NCBI RefSeq assembly: GCF_007679345.1
Contig: NZ_VEGH01000009.1
Span: 1-64,000 of the forward strand
DNA length: 64,000 nucleotides
DNA from: Cellulosimicrobium cellulans
GTDB lineage: Bacteria > Actinomycetota > Actinomycetes > Actinomycetales > Cellulomonadaceae
Direction: 5' to 3'
Positions within the stretch are counted from its first letter, which is position 1. The number at the start of each line of letters is the position of its first letter. Below, piece after piece: positions 28,577 through 41,335 of this stretch. The notes beneath the pieces are model-generated. The model saw only the letters and a list, made by a program, of their open reading frames with translations, did no database searches and was not told where the DNA came from. A program made the translations under genes and the position numbers.

Positions 28577-29915
28577 TGTCGACCACCACACCCGAGACCC
28601 CCGGTCTCTCCACCGACCACTCCCGCGCGACGGCCGACGAGGCGCACAGCCACGGCGTCGCCGAGGTGCCGCAGTCGTCGCGTGCGGCCCGCGCCACCTC
28701 GTTCGAGGTCGCGGACTTCTCGGTGCCGAACGGGCGCGAGGAGGAGTGGCGGTTCTCGCCGGTCGACCGGCTCGCCCCGCTGTTCGCCCCGGAGACGGGC
28801 CGGCTCACGGGCCACGGCGTCCTCACCACGGTCGTGAACGCGCCCGAGGTCGAGGTCGAGATCGTGGACCGCGACGACGCCCGCCTGGGTCTCGCCGGCG
28901 AGCCGGGCGACCGCGCCGCGGCCGTCGCGTGGGCCTCGTTCCCGCGCGCCACCGTCGTGACCGTGCCGCAGGAGGCCGTCGCGTCGACGGTGACCTCGGT
29001 GCGGGTCGAGGGCGTCGAGGGGCAGCTGGAGCCCACCGGCAGCCACCTGCTGGTGCACGCCAAGCCGATGTCCCAGGCGACGGTCGTCATCGACCACGTC
29101 GGGTCCGCGCTGCTCACCGAGACCGTCGAGGTCGTGGCGGAGGACGGCGCGCACCTGACGGTCGTCTCCGTGCAGGACTGGGCCGAGGGCGCCGTGCACA
29201 ACGCGGCGCACCGCGTGAAGCTCGGCCGCGACGCCACGGTCAAGCACATCGTGGTGACGCTCGGCGGCGACGTCGTCCGGCTCACCCCGGACGCGGAGTT
29301 CGCGGGCGAGGGCGGCTCGGTCGAGATGCTCGGCGTATACTTCGCCGACGCCGGCCAGCACCAGGAGCAGCGGCTATTCGTCGACCACGCGGTCCCGAAC
29401 TGCAAGTCGCGCGTGACCTACAAGGGCGCCCTGCAGGGCGAGGGCGCGCACACCGTGTGGGTCGGCGACGTGCTGATCCGCAAGGAGGCCGAGGGCACCG
29501 ACACCTACGAGCTCAACCGCAACCTGGTCCTCACGGACGGCGCGCGCGCGGACTCGGTGCCGAACCTCGAGATCGAGACGGGCCTCATCGAGGGCGCGGG
29601 CCACGCCAGCGCCACGGGCCGGTTCGACGACGAGCAGCTGTTCTACCTGCGCTCGCGCGGCATCCCGGAGACGGACGCCCGCCGCCTGGTCGTGCGCGGC
29701 TTCTTCGCCGAGCTGATCCACCAGATCGGCGTGCCCGAGGTCGAGGAGCGGCTCATCACCGCGATCGAGGCCGAGCTGGCGCAGTCGATGACGGAGTTCC
29801 AGGGCGCGGCGGCGGTGTCCGGCGGCGACCTCGCCTCCGACGTCACCGACGAGACCGACGCCGAGCGCGCGATCCTGAACGAGCCCGCCTCCGTCGCCTC
29901 CGCGGACGAGCCCGC

Positions 29916-29919
<4 letters not shown>
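28576..29919 (+). CDS. sufD: SufD: Fe-S cluster assembly protein
   Basis: 447 aa. An N-terminal helical part (about 40-110, SVPNGREEEWRFSPVDRLAP) is followed by the SufBD beta-helix core ending in LFYLRSRGIPETDARRLVVRGFFAE. The C-terminal 40 residues are an acidic extension. Partner of SufB in the SufBC2D complex. Start overlaps sufB stop; its own stop overlaps the Rieske gene (ATGA). Confidence 0.95.
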
Positions 29920-32475
<2,556 letters not shown>

Positions 32476-32518
32476 TACTGGGACGACGAGCCACCCGAGG
32501 AAGCGAGAGCCGCACCGC

Positions 32519-33019
32519 ATGAGCACCGGCATGGAGCAGCTGTACCAGCAGCTGATCCTCGACCACGCCAAGCACCCCGCCCACCGCGGGGCGCAGGAGG
32601 CGTACGACGTCGAGGTCCACCACGTGAACCCCACCTGCGGGGACGAGGTGACGCTGCGCGTGCGCCTGGACGCCGACGCGTCGGGCGCGCCGGTCATCGG
32701 CGAGCTCACCTGGACCGGCCAGGGCTGCTCGATCTCGCAGGCGTCCGCGTCCGTGATGTCGCAGGCCGTCGCCGGCGGGTCCGTCGAGCACGCGCTCGCG
32801 CTGTCCGACGACTTCCGCGAGCTCATGGACTCCCGCGGCGTGCTGCCCGAGAAGTTCGAGGGCGACGGCCTCGCCGAGGAGATGGAGGACGCCGTCGCGT
32901 TCGTCGGCGTCGCCCGGTACCCGGCCCGCATCAAGTGCGCCCTGCTCGGCTGGGCGGCCATGAAGGACGCGGTGGCGCAGGCCTCCGTGACGACCACGAA
33001 CCCCGAGGAGGGGCGATGA
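32519..33019 (+). CDS. sufU: SufU: zinc-dependent sulfurtransferase
   Basis: 166 aa IscU-like protein. The zinc/sulfur ligands are in NPTCGDEV, GQGCSISQAS and RIKCALLGW, with the 18-20 residue SufU insertion between the second and third cysteine regions. It receives persulfide sulfur from SufS. ATG 32519 has an AGGAAG-like ribosome site. Its stop overlaps the sufT start (ATGA). Confidence 0.96.
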   Translation: MSTGMEQLYQQLILDHAKHPAHRGAQEAYDVEVHHVNPTCGDEVTLRVRLDADASGAPVIGELTWTGQGCSISQASASVMSQAVAGGSVEHALALSDDFRELMDSRGVLPEKFEGDGLAEEMEDAVAFVGVARYPARIKCALLGWAAMKDAVAQASVTTTNPEEGR

Positions 33020-33372
33020 GCGACACCACGGTGTCCCCGCAGCAGGACGGCGCCGCGCCGGCGCCCGTGAACGCCGCCGACGTCGAGGAGGCGCTGCGCG
33101 ACGTCATCGACCCCGAGCTCGGCGTGAACGTCGTCGACCTCGGCCTGGTCTACGGCATCGCGATCGAGCAGGGCCGCAACGTCGTCATCGACATGACGCT
33201 CACCTCGGCGGCGTGCCCGCTGACGGACGTCATCGAGGACCAGGCGGGCACCTCGCTGGAAGGGCTCGTCGACTCGGTGCGGATCAACTGGGTCTGGATG
33301 CCGCCGTGGGGCCCGGAGAAGATCACGGACGACGGCCGCGCGATGATGCGGGCGCTGGGCTTCAACATCTGA
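33016..33372 (+). CDS. sufT: SufT: MIP18/DUF59 Fe-S maturation protein
   Basis: 118 aa. A DUF59/PaaD-like fold with DVIDPELGVNVVDLGLVYG and the cysteine in TSAACPLTDVIEDQ. It acts as an auxiliary factor in Fe-S cluster maturation in Gram-positives. Last gene of the suf operon; 28 nt after its stop lies the first 72-bp repeat unit. Confidence 0.94.
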   Translation: MSDTTVSPQQDGAAPAPVNAADVEEALRDVIDPELGVNVVDLGLVYGIAIEQGRNVVIDMTLTSAACPLTDVIEDQAGTSLEGLVDSVRINWVWMPPWGPEKITDDGRAMMRALGFNI

Positions 33373-33400
33373 GCCTGCGGGCTCGGCCGAGCAGTCAGAC

Positions 33401-33472
33401 GTCGAGGTAGGACCTCCGCGCCGACGTAGGACCGTGGACGGCCCTACGTGGCGTGGGAGGACCTATCTCGGC
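33401..33472. repeat. 72-bp quadripartite palindromic repeat, unit A
   Basis: Four 14-bp arms in a-b-b'-a' order: 33401-33414 and 33420-33433 direct, 33440-33453 and 33459-33472 inverted. Arm starts within each pair are 19 bp apart and the central loop is 6 bp. The consensus arm is G(T/C)CGAGRTAGGACC. It lies between two convergent 3' ends and overlaps the end of the membrane-protein gene. It matches units B and C in length and layout. Confidence 0.88.
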
Positions 33473-35127
33473 GCTTGTGCGTCCGGGGCGCGACGTTCGT
33501 TCAGGCACCCGGGGACGTCGCAGGTCAAGCGTCGGGGCGCGCTCTGCTCGGTCGCCAACGCCTGCACCACAGAACGGTATCGGCGTGCCTGGAGGTCGAT
33601 GAACAGCTGGCGGCACCGTGCTCCGAGCCAGCCCCACGCGATGTCGCTCCAGGCGAGGGTCACCGCGCCGAGATAGCAGAGAGCGCTCGCGACCTCTAGT
33701 GCCGCGTGGTCGCGGGCGCTCGACCAGGCGAGGACGGCGCCGACGGCGATCAAGCTCCCACCGATGACCAGCGCCCCGGTGCGGACGGCTCCGCGCGGGG
33801 AGTGCAGTGCGAACCCGGTCACCCGCATCGTGAGCGCGAGCAGCACCGCGAGGGCGATGCCGATGAGGCCTGCGTCCGGCTCCCCGCCGACCAGCGCAAT
33901 CAGCGTGGGTGCACCACAGGCGACGAGGACCACCCCGGTCCAGGCCACTGCCTGCTGCGTCGTCGACACGCCGGCACCGTCGATCGCCGTTCGGTCGGAG
34001 CCGATCGATCGTTGCGCCACGGCGCGAAGAAGCCCGGCGCCGGCGGCGCCTCGTGCCAGGGGGAACCCCAGGCAGGAGTACCAGACCAGAGTCGACACCC
34101 ACTGGGTGAGCGGAACGTCCCCGGACTCGACGTCCCAGAGCAGCGCTACCGTCGCGAACGACACGGCGAGCGCAACAAGGACGCCCATGAAGGTGCCGGC
34201 CGCCACCATGAACCTGTGGCCCCAGCCGTCCTCCACCAGCCCGGTGCTCGAGACCCATGTCACGACTGCTTCTGTGAGCGCGCCGTACAGCAGGACCGAG
34301 ATCACCGCTGGGCCGACCTGCGCGGCGCCGGTCCCGGGAGGCGCCAGGGCGACGAGGACGGCGAGCGGCGCGAGGTAGGCGGCCCACCACACGCCGAGCA
34401 CCCAGCGCTGCCCGGTCCGCACCGCGGCCACACGATCCCGGAGAGCCGCCCTGAACGGAGCGTCGAGAACCACTCTGATCCCACTCGACGTGACCTGCTG
34501 TCCCTGCACCAGTCCGAGCTGGACCGCCAGCCACGCGAGGCAGAGGCACGACGTCATCGCGAGCAGGGCTGCACCCGTTCCCACCCTGACCGCTGCAGCC
34601 GCGATGACCGCCGTGACCGCCATGCAGAGCAGAGCGATCGCCATCTCTCCTCGATGGACCGACTCTGCCGCGCGGAGCTGACGGAGCGCGTGCAGCTGGA
34701 CGACTCCCTGGCGTCCTAGCGTCTCGGACTCGAGCGCCTCGATGCGGCGGGCGCTCTGAACCAATGAGAGCGCCACCGCGATGATGAGTGCCGCCACCAC
34801 GCTCAGCGCAGGAAAGCCAGTGTGGGACAAGGTGTCGCTCAGGACGCTGAGGCCGTCCAGCTGTTGGCGGATCGCGCTCTCGGTCGGGTCGCTTGACGAA
34901 CGGGGGACCAGCCTCAGGAAAGCGAACCCGGCGAAGATGGACGTGAAGACGGCAGCGGTTGCGACACCGAGTGGGCGTCTGGCGGCGCGGCCGCCCTCGG
35001 TGGAGATGCACCCCTCGCACAGGTCGTACGTGTCGTCCCGGTCGCGCACCGTGCGCAGCCGTGGATCTCGCGGCGGAGGTGAAAGCTCAGGCACACGGGT
35101 CGGTTCGCGTCGGGGCCAGCGGAGCAC
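33463..35127 (-). CDS. Orphan multi-pass membrane protein
   Basis: 554 aa, not recognised. A cytoplasmic N-terminus holds DLCEGC (about residues 36-41), followed by about ten to twelve hydrophobic segments (about 55-500). The C-terminal tail has CDVPGC (about 538-543), so both ends carry Cys-x2/3-Cys pairs that could bind metal. Base composition is less GC-rich than neighbours: a line I counted (34801-34860) is 65% GC against 75% in sufC. The stop codon and last three codons lie in the 72-bp repeat. GTG 35127 has a leaderless -10 box and diverges from the winged-helix gene by 72 nt. Likely acquired DNA. Confidence 0.8.
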   Translation of the reverse strand: MLRWPRREPTRVPELSPPPRDPRLRTVRDRDDTYDLCEGCISTEGGRAARRPLGVATAAVFTSIFAGFAFLRLVPRSSSDPTESAIRQQLDGLSVLSDTLSHTGFPALSVVAALIIAVALSLVQSARRIEALESETLGRQGVVQLHALRQLRAAESVHRGEMAIALLCMAVTAVIAAAAVRVGTGAALLAMTSCLCLAWLAVQLGLVQGQQVTSSGIRVVLDAPFRAALRDRVAAVRTGQRWVLGVWWAAYLAPLAVLVALAPPGTGAAQVGPAVISVLLYGALTEAVVTWVSSTGLVEDGWGHRFMVAAGTFMGVLVALAVSFATVALLWDVESGDVPLTQWVSTLVWYSCLGFPLARGAAGAGLLRAVAQRSIGSDRTAIDGAGVSTTQQAVAWTGVVLVACGAPTLIALVGGEPDAGLIGIALAVLLALTMRVTGFALHSPRGAVRTGALVIGGSLIAVGAVLAWSSARDHAALEVASALCYLGAVTLAWSDIAWGWLGARCRQLFIDLQARRYRSVVQALATEQSAPRRLTCDVPGCLNERRAPDAQAPR

Positions 35128-35133
35128 GAAGGC

Positions 35134-35193
35134 AACGTAGCGCGAGCGAGAAGCCGATCAGCAGAGTATCGCCCGGATTGTGGTTGATAGCCT
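35134..35193. promoter_or_regulatory. Divergent leaderless promoters of the membrane-protein and winged-helix genes
   Basis: Minus-strand TACGTT (35139-35134) ends 6 nt before GTG 35127. Plus-strand TAGCCT (35188-35193) ends 6 nt before GTG 35200. The 48 bp between them must hold both -35 regions. A weak inverted repeat (35153-35162 with 35184-35193, 7 of 10 matched) overlaps the plus-strand -10 box. Confidence 0.55.
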
Positions 35194-35199
35194 GGGGCC

Positions 35200-35886
35200 G
35201 TGACCGTCCCCACCGCCCCGAGCGCGCTGTTCCGCACCGACGTGCAGCGCGAGGTGCTGCGCGAGCTGGTGCGGTCTGCGGCAGGGACCCGGACGGCCGC
35301 TGACCTCGCGCGCGCGCTCGGCCGGCCGGAGTCGACGGTGACGCGCGAGGTCGCGCGGCTCGCGGCCGACGGGATGGTGCGGACGGTCGCCCACGGGCGG
35401 CGTCGGCTGCTGAGCCCGGACTACACGAACCCGTTCATGCGGGCGGTCCGCACGGCGTTCGAGGAGCTGGACACGATCGCGGCCGAGCGCGGGCGCGGCG
35501 TCCGCTGGTGGTCGACCGCACCGGAGATCGCCGCGCGGACGGAGGCGCTGGTGCGGGCGGGCGAGGACGACCGCGCGCTCCGGGTGCTGCTCGACGGGGT
35601 GAACCAGGTCCCGCTGGTCGCGGCCCTCGATGGGCTGGACGACATGCTGGCCGAGCCCGGGAGCACGGGGGACGAGCGCTGGGACGCCCTGCTCGCCGGC
35701 GCGGTCCGGTACCGGTGCCGGTTGGTGGACCGAGCAGCACCCGGCTGGACCCGACGCGACCCGCTCCCCACCTGGTGGTGGCCGGGCGGTCGCGGGGCGC
35801 GTGCTGCCTTCGCCGTGCAGCAGTCCCCGCCCGAGCTCGCTCGGCTGGGGATCTGGTTCGACGCGCGGAACTTCGGCACCGCGTGA
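35200..35886 (+). CDS. Winged-helix protein paired with a nucleotidyltransferase
   Basis: 228 aa. An N-terminal winged helix (about residues 10-75, TAADLARALGRPESTVTREVARLAADGMV, shown in part) is followed by a domain of unknown fold with GVRWWSTAPEIAARTEAL. The layout resembles AbiEi-like or MarR-like antitoxins coded just before a nucleotidyltransferase toxin. The stop overlaps the next gene (GTGA). GTG 35200 fits a leaderless start. Confidence 0.75.
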   Translation: MTVPTAPSALFRTDVQREVLRELVRSAAGTRTAADLARALGRPESTVTREVARLAADGMVRTVAHGRRRLLSPDYTNPFMRAVRTAFEELDTIAAERGRGVRWWSTAPEIAARTEALVRAGEDDRALRVLLDGVNQVPLVAALDGLDDMLAEPGSTGDERWDALLAGAVRYRCRLVDRAAPGWTRRDPLPTWWWPGGRGARAAFAVQQSPPELARLGIWFDARNFGTA

Positions 35887-36446
35887 CCGCCCCCGACCCG
35901 GAGCTCTCCCGGCAGGACATCGTCGACCTCCTCACCGAGGTCGGCGCCTACCTGCACGCCCGGGGCTGGACCGCCACGATCTACGTGGCGGGAGGCGCGG
36001 CCATGGCGCTCCTCCTCGACGCCCGGACCGTCACCCGCGACGTGGACGCCGTCTTCCGCAGCGACCGCGGTCAGCTCGGTGCCGCGATCGCCGACGTGGC
36101 CGAGCGGCACGGCCTGCCGGCGGAGTGGCTCAACGACCACATCGAGGCGGTGCTGCCCGCCGCGGAGGACGGCGAGGCGACCGAGCTGGTCCTGCCGGGC
36201 CTCGTCGTGCTGCTGTCCTCGGAGCGGCACCTCCTCGCGATGAAGATGCTGGCGGGGCGCGAGCGTGACGTCCCGGACCTGGTGGTGCTGTTCCGCCGGC
36301 TCGGGATCACGACGCCGGGAGAGGCGGTGGCGGTGACGGAGCAGGTCTTCGGGCCGGACTACCCGGGGCACGCCCCGCCCGTCGAGTACCTGGAGGCGCT
36401 CGCGGAAGACGTTCTCACGCGGCTGCGGGAGACCGGGGTCCGCTGA
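35883..36446 (+). CDS. Minimal nucleotidyltransferase, DUF6036/AbiEii-like
   Basis: 187 aa. A Pol-beta-type nucleotidyltransferase core: GGAAMALLLDARTVTRDVDA, where GG and the DVD acidic pair make the active site, followed by LLAMKMLAGRERDVPDL. Such proteins act as toxins that modify tRNA or other targets (AbiEii, MenT, MNT families), or as other NTases. Translation coupled to the winged-helix gene, so a toxin-antitoxin pair is likely (inference). Confidence 0.78.
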   Translation: MTAPDPELSRQDIVDLLTEVGAYLHARGWTATIYVAGGAAMALLLDARTVTRDVDAVFRSDRGQLGAAIADVAERHGLPAEWLNDHIEAVLPAAEDGEATELVLPGLVVLLSSERHLLAMKMLAGRERDVPDLVVLFRRLGITTPGEAVAVTEQVFGPDYPGHAPPVEYLEALAEDVLTRLRETGVR

Positions 36447-36482
36447 CCGACCGGGGTCGTGCGGCAGCGGGTGGCTGTCGCC

Positions 36483-37379
36483 TCAGAGCGAGGCGGCCGC
36501 GAACGTGTCGCAGGACTGGACCGTGCCGTCGCGGTAGCCGGTCATGAACCAGCGCTGGCGCTGCTCGCTGGAGCCGTGCGTCCAGGTGTCGGGGTTCACC
36601 CCGCCGGCCGACTGCTGCTGGATGTGGTCGTCGCCGACGGCCGCCGCGGCGGACAGCGCGTCGGCGAGCTGCGCCTCGGTGATCGGCTCCAGGAACGTCA
36701 CGCCGGTGTCCGGGTCGACCGTCGTGGCGGCGTCGCCGGCCCAGAGGCCCGCGTAGCAGTCGGCCTGGAGCTCGACGCGGACCGAGTCGGAGTCGTCGCC
36801 GGTCCCGGACCGGTCCGCGCGGTCGAACACGCCGGTCAGCTGCTGGATGTGGTGGCCGTACTCGTGCGCCACCACGTACTCCTCGGCGAGCGGACCGCCC
36901 TGCGCGCCGTACTGCGAGGCGAGCAGGTCGTAGAACGACAGGTCGAGGTAGATCGTGCGGTCCGGCGGGCAGTAGAACGGCCCCGTCGACGCCGACGCCC
37001 TGCCGCAGCCGGTCTCGGTGGCGCCCTGGAAGGACACGACGGCGGGCTCGACGTCCGGGTCCTGGGCCAGCTCCGGCAGCGCGCGCTGCCAGTACGCGTC
37101 GAGCGCCTGGACCGTCGCCGACAGCCGGCACTCGCGCTCGGCGTTGGCCTGCTCGGCGGTGCAGTCGCCGATCTGGGCGACCTGCTCCTGCGAGCCGGCA
37201 CCGGAGCCGCCGTCCCCGCCGGACAGCAGCTGCGCCGGGTTGCCGCCGAGCAGCGTCACGACCACCACCAGCACCAACGTGCCGAGGCCGCCGCCCACCG
37301 CGATGCCCCGCCCGCGGCCGCCGCCGCTGCGGGACTGCACGCGGCCGCCCTCGAACCGGCCGCCGTCCTGGAACGTCAT
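36483..37379 (-). CDS. Neutral zinc metallopeptidase, YpfJ family
   Basis: 298 aa. A Gly/Arg-rich cytoplasmic start, one membrane helix (about residues 29-47) and an extracytoplasmic peptidase domain. The zinc motif HEYGHH is at about residue 171, with the third-ligand region SVRVELQADCYAGLW. Four cysteines in the outer domain may form disulfides. ATG 37379 is fixed by a leaderless -10 box. Substrates are unknown. Confidence 0.9.
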   Translation of the reverse strand: MTFQDGGRFEGGRVQSRSGGGRGRGIAVGGGLGTLVLVVVVTLLGGNPAQLLSGGDGGSGAGSQEQVAQIGDCTAEQANAERECRLSATVQALDAYWQRALPELAQDPDVEPAVVSFQGATETGCGRASASTGPFYCPPDRTIYLDLSFYDLLASQYGAQGGPLAEEYVVAHEYGHHIQQLTGVFDRADRSGTGDDSDSVRVELQADCYAGLWAGDAATTVDPDTGVTFLEPITEAQLADALSAAAAVGDDHIQQQSAGGVNPDTWTHGSSEQRQRWFMTGYRDGTVQSCDTFAAASL

Positions 37380-37386
37380 GCCGGGG

Positions 37387-37392
37387 ACGGTA
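37387..37392 (-). promoter_or_regulatory. -10 box of the zinc metallopeptidase gene
   Basis: Minus-strand TACCGT ends 7 nt before ATG 37379. Confidence 0.58.
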
Positions 37393-37445
37393 GCCCGGGG
37401 CGCGGGGCGGCGCGCGGCGAGCCCGGCGCGGGTCGCCCGGGGCGG

Positions 37446-38048
37446 TCAGTCGACGATGCCGCGCGCGGCCAGCGCCTCGCCGAGGTCGCGCGCCCGGCCG
37501 ACGACGCGCAGCACGGCCGGGGTCAGCCACACCCGCGGGTCGCGCTCGGCCCCGCGGGCGCGCGCCGCGTCCCGGACCTCGTGCACGGTGCGGGCGATCT
37601 CGGGCACCGAGCGCAGGACCAGCGCGACCGCCAGGGCGACCAGGTCGGGCGGGACGCCGACCCGGCGCAGCGGCCGGGCGGCGCGCGCGAGGGCGTCGAG
37701 CAGCCGGTCGGCGGACGTCGTGGCGGTGACCACCGCGGCGCCGAGCACGAGGCTGAGCAGGTCGGCGACCACCTCGACCGCCGGGCCCCAGCCGCGCGCC
37801 CACGCCTGGTAGGCGCCCGCCAGCAGCGCCGTGACGAGCACCGGCAGCAGTCCCCGCAGCGTCGGGCGCGGGGGGAGCGCCGCGACGGCGGCCGCGCCGA
37901 GCGCGAGGACCAGCAGCACGAGTGCCGCCGGCACGCCCCGGGTGGCGACGACCGCCACGCCGAGCAGCGCCAGGCCGACGAGCTTCGCCCCGACCGGCGC
38001 CCGGTCGAGCGGGGTGCGGGCGGTGCGGTGCGCGCCGAGGAGGGTCAC
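37446..38048 (-). CDS. bioN: ECF transporter T component (BioN)
   Basis: 200 aa, about five membrane helices. The coupling Ala-Arg-Gly motifs are DAARARG and EALAARG near the C-terminus. It joins the ATPase to the biotin-binding S component. Last gene of the bioY-bioM-bioN set, overlapping bioM by GTGA-type contact. Confidence 0.9.
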   Translation of the reverse strand: MTLLGAHRTARTPLDRAPVGAKLVGLALLGVAVVATRGVPAALVLLVLALGAAAVAALPPRPTLRGLLPVLVTALLAGAYQAWARGWGPAVEVVADLLSLVLGAAVVTATTSADRLLDALARAARPLRRVGVPPDLVALAVALVLRSVPEIARTVHEVRDAARARGAERDPRVWLTPAVLRVVGRARDLGEALAARGIVD

Positions 38049-38764
38049 GCGGGCTCGACCGCCATCAGCGCGCGGTACGCGTCGAGGGCGGACCCGGGCG
38101 TGCCGTCGTGCACCACGCGGCCGCCGTCGACGACCAGCACCCGGTCGGCCCGCGCCGCCGCGTCCAGGTCGTGCGTCACCTGGACCACCTGCTGCGGGAG
38201 GTCGGCGAGCAGGCCGTCGACGACGCGGCGCCAGCGCAGGTCGAGCAGGGTGGTGGGCTCGTCGCAGACCAGCACCGCCGGTTCGGTGGCGAGCACCGCG
38301 GCCAGCGCGAGCAGCTGCCGCTGGCCGCCGGACAGCGCGCGGACGGGCAGGTCGGCGCGGGACGCCAGGCCGACGCGGTCGAGCGCCTCCCGGGCGCGGG
38401 CGTCGCGCTCGCGGCCGGGGACGCCGAGGCGGCGCAGGGACAGGGCGACGTCCTCGACGGGGGTGGGCATGACGACCTGGGCGTCCGGGTCGGTGAACAG
38501 GAAGCCGACCCGGCGGCGCACCGCGGCGCCGTCGCGGGCCGTGTCGAGGCCGTCGACCCGCACGGACCCGGCGGACGGGAGCGTCAGGCCGTTCAGCAGC
38601 CGGGCGAGCGTCGACTTGCCCGAGCCGTTCGCGCCGACGACCGCCACCCGGCGCTCGGTCAGCGTGGCGGTCACCGGGCCCAGCAGGGTGACGACCCGCT
38701 CGGCCCCGCGGCGCGCCTCGCCCGGGGCGTACGCCGTGACGACCGCGCCGTCGAGCTCGATCAC
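38045..38764 (-). CDS. bioM: ECF transporter ATPase (BioM)
   Basis: 239 aa. Walker A is GANGSGKST, Q-loop FLFTDPDAQVV, signature LSGGQRQLLALA, Walker B VLVCDEPTTLLD, and H-loop QVTHDLDA. Energises biotin uptake through BioN and BioY. GTG 38764 overlaps the bioY stop. Confidence 0.93.
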   Translation of the reverse strand: MIELDGAVVTAYAPGEARRGAERVVTLLGPVTATLTERRVAVVGANGSGKSTLARLLNGLTLPSAGSVRVDGLDTARDGAAVRRRVGFLFTDPDAQVVMPTPVEDVALSLRRLGVPGRERDARAREALDRVGLASRADLPVRALSGGQRQLLALAAVLATEPAVLVCDEPTTLLDLRWRRVVDGLLADLPQQVVQVTHDLDAAARADRVLVVDGGRVVHDGTPGSALDAYRALMAVEPA

Positions 38765-39393
38765 CGGCCGCGCAGCAGGTCCGGGAAGGCGCGGAGCGCG
38801 GCCGCGGCGACCACGGCGGCGAGCGCGTTCTTGATCAGGTCGCCCGGCAGGAACACGGCGCCGGCGGCGACCGCCTCGGACGCGGACAGGCCGAGCCGCC
38901 AGCCCATCACCGCGATGCCGAGCGGGTGGATCACCAGCAGCGAGCCGGCCGTGGCCGCGCCGAACAGCGCGGGCACCCGCCACCGGCCGGGCGCGCGGCG
39001 GGCCAGCAGCCCGAACCCGCCGGCGATCGCCGCGGCCGCGGGGAACGCGAGCAGGTAGCCGGCCGACGGCGACGCCAGCACGCCGAGCCCTCCGGTCGCG
39101 CCGGACAGCACGGGGACGCCCGCCAGGCCGACGGCCACGTACAGCAGCAGGGCGAGGGCGCCCCGCCGCGGGCCGAGCACCAGGCCGGTGAGCGCGACGC
39201 CGAAGGTCTGCAGGGTGATCGGCACGAGGGCCCCGGTCGGGATGGCGGGCAGCACCGCGCACACGGCGACGAAGGCGGCGAACGTGGCGATCAGCGCGAC
39301 GTCGGTGGCCACCGAGGCGCGGGCCACGGGGACCGGGGCGGCCGGTGCGGTGGCGTCGGCCGCGGGGACGGCGTCGGGGCGGTGCTCGGACAT
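38761..39393 (-). CDS. bioY: BioY: biotin-binding S component
   Basis: 210 aa, six membrane helices. The diagnostic block is VPITLQTFGVALTGLVLGPR, with YLLAFPAAAAIAG after it. It captures biotin at high affinity. No biotin synthesis gene occurs in the window, so uptake may be important. A -10 box TAGCGT lies at 39452-39457 on the minus strand, giving about a 50-nt leader. Confidence 0.94.
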   Translation of the reverse strand: MSEHRPDAVPAADATAPAAPVPVARASVATDVALIATFAAFVAVCAVLPAIPTGALVPITLQTFGVALTGLVLGPRRGALALLLYVAVGLAGVPVLSGATGGLGVLASPSAGYLLAFPAAAAIAGGFGLLARRAPGRWRVPALFGAATAGSLLVIHPLGIAVMGWRLGLSASEAVAAGAVFLPGDLIKNALAAVVAAAALRAFPDLLRGR

Positions 39394-39711
39394 CGGACCT
39401 CGCGGGGGTGCGGGCGGCTGGGGGAGCGGCGGGGCGCGCTCGCCGGACGCCACGCTAGTGCCGCCCGCTCCCGGCGGTCCGTGCGGGGAAGGCCAACGCT
39501 GCCCGCGCGGCCCTGTCGGGTTCCGCAGCCGCGGGGTACCCGCGCGAGCTCGCGTGCCGGCGGCGCCCGCGGCGTGGCCGACGTCGCGGAATTCCGGTCG
39601 GGGTCCGGGCGCTGGGACTCGTAGGATGGGCGACGTTTGTGCCGGCCCGCGGCGACGGGGCGCGCGGCATCGACCGCGTGCGTGCACGACAACGAGGGAG
39701 CAGGGAACCGA
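39394..39711. other. Divergent intergenic region bioY / ABC-F
   Basis: No gene in these 318 bases. It holds candidate -10 boxes for both sides: TAGCGT (39457-39452, minus) for bioY and TAGGAT (39622-39627, plus) for the ABC-F gene. No classical biotin-regulator palindrome is seen. Confidence 0.55.
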
Positions 39712-41310
<1,599 letters not shown>

Positions 41311-41335
41311 CGCCCCCGGGCGACCCCGACCCCGC

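Noticed and set aside
39394..39711. Biotin regulator operator before bioY
   Set aside because: No BirA- or BioQ-like palindrome could be found in the intergenic region.
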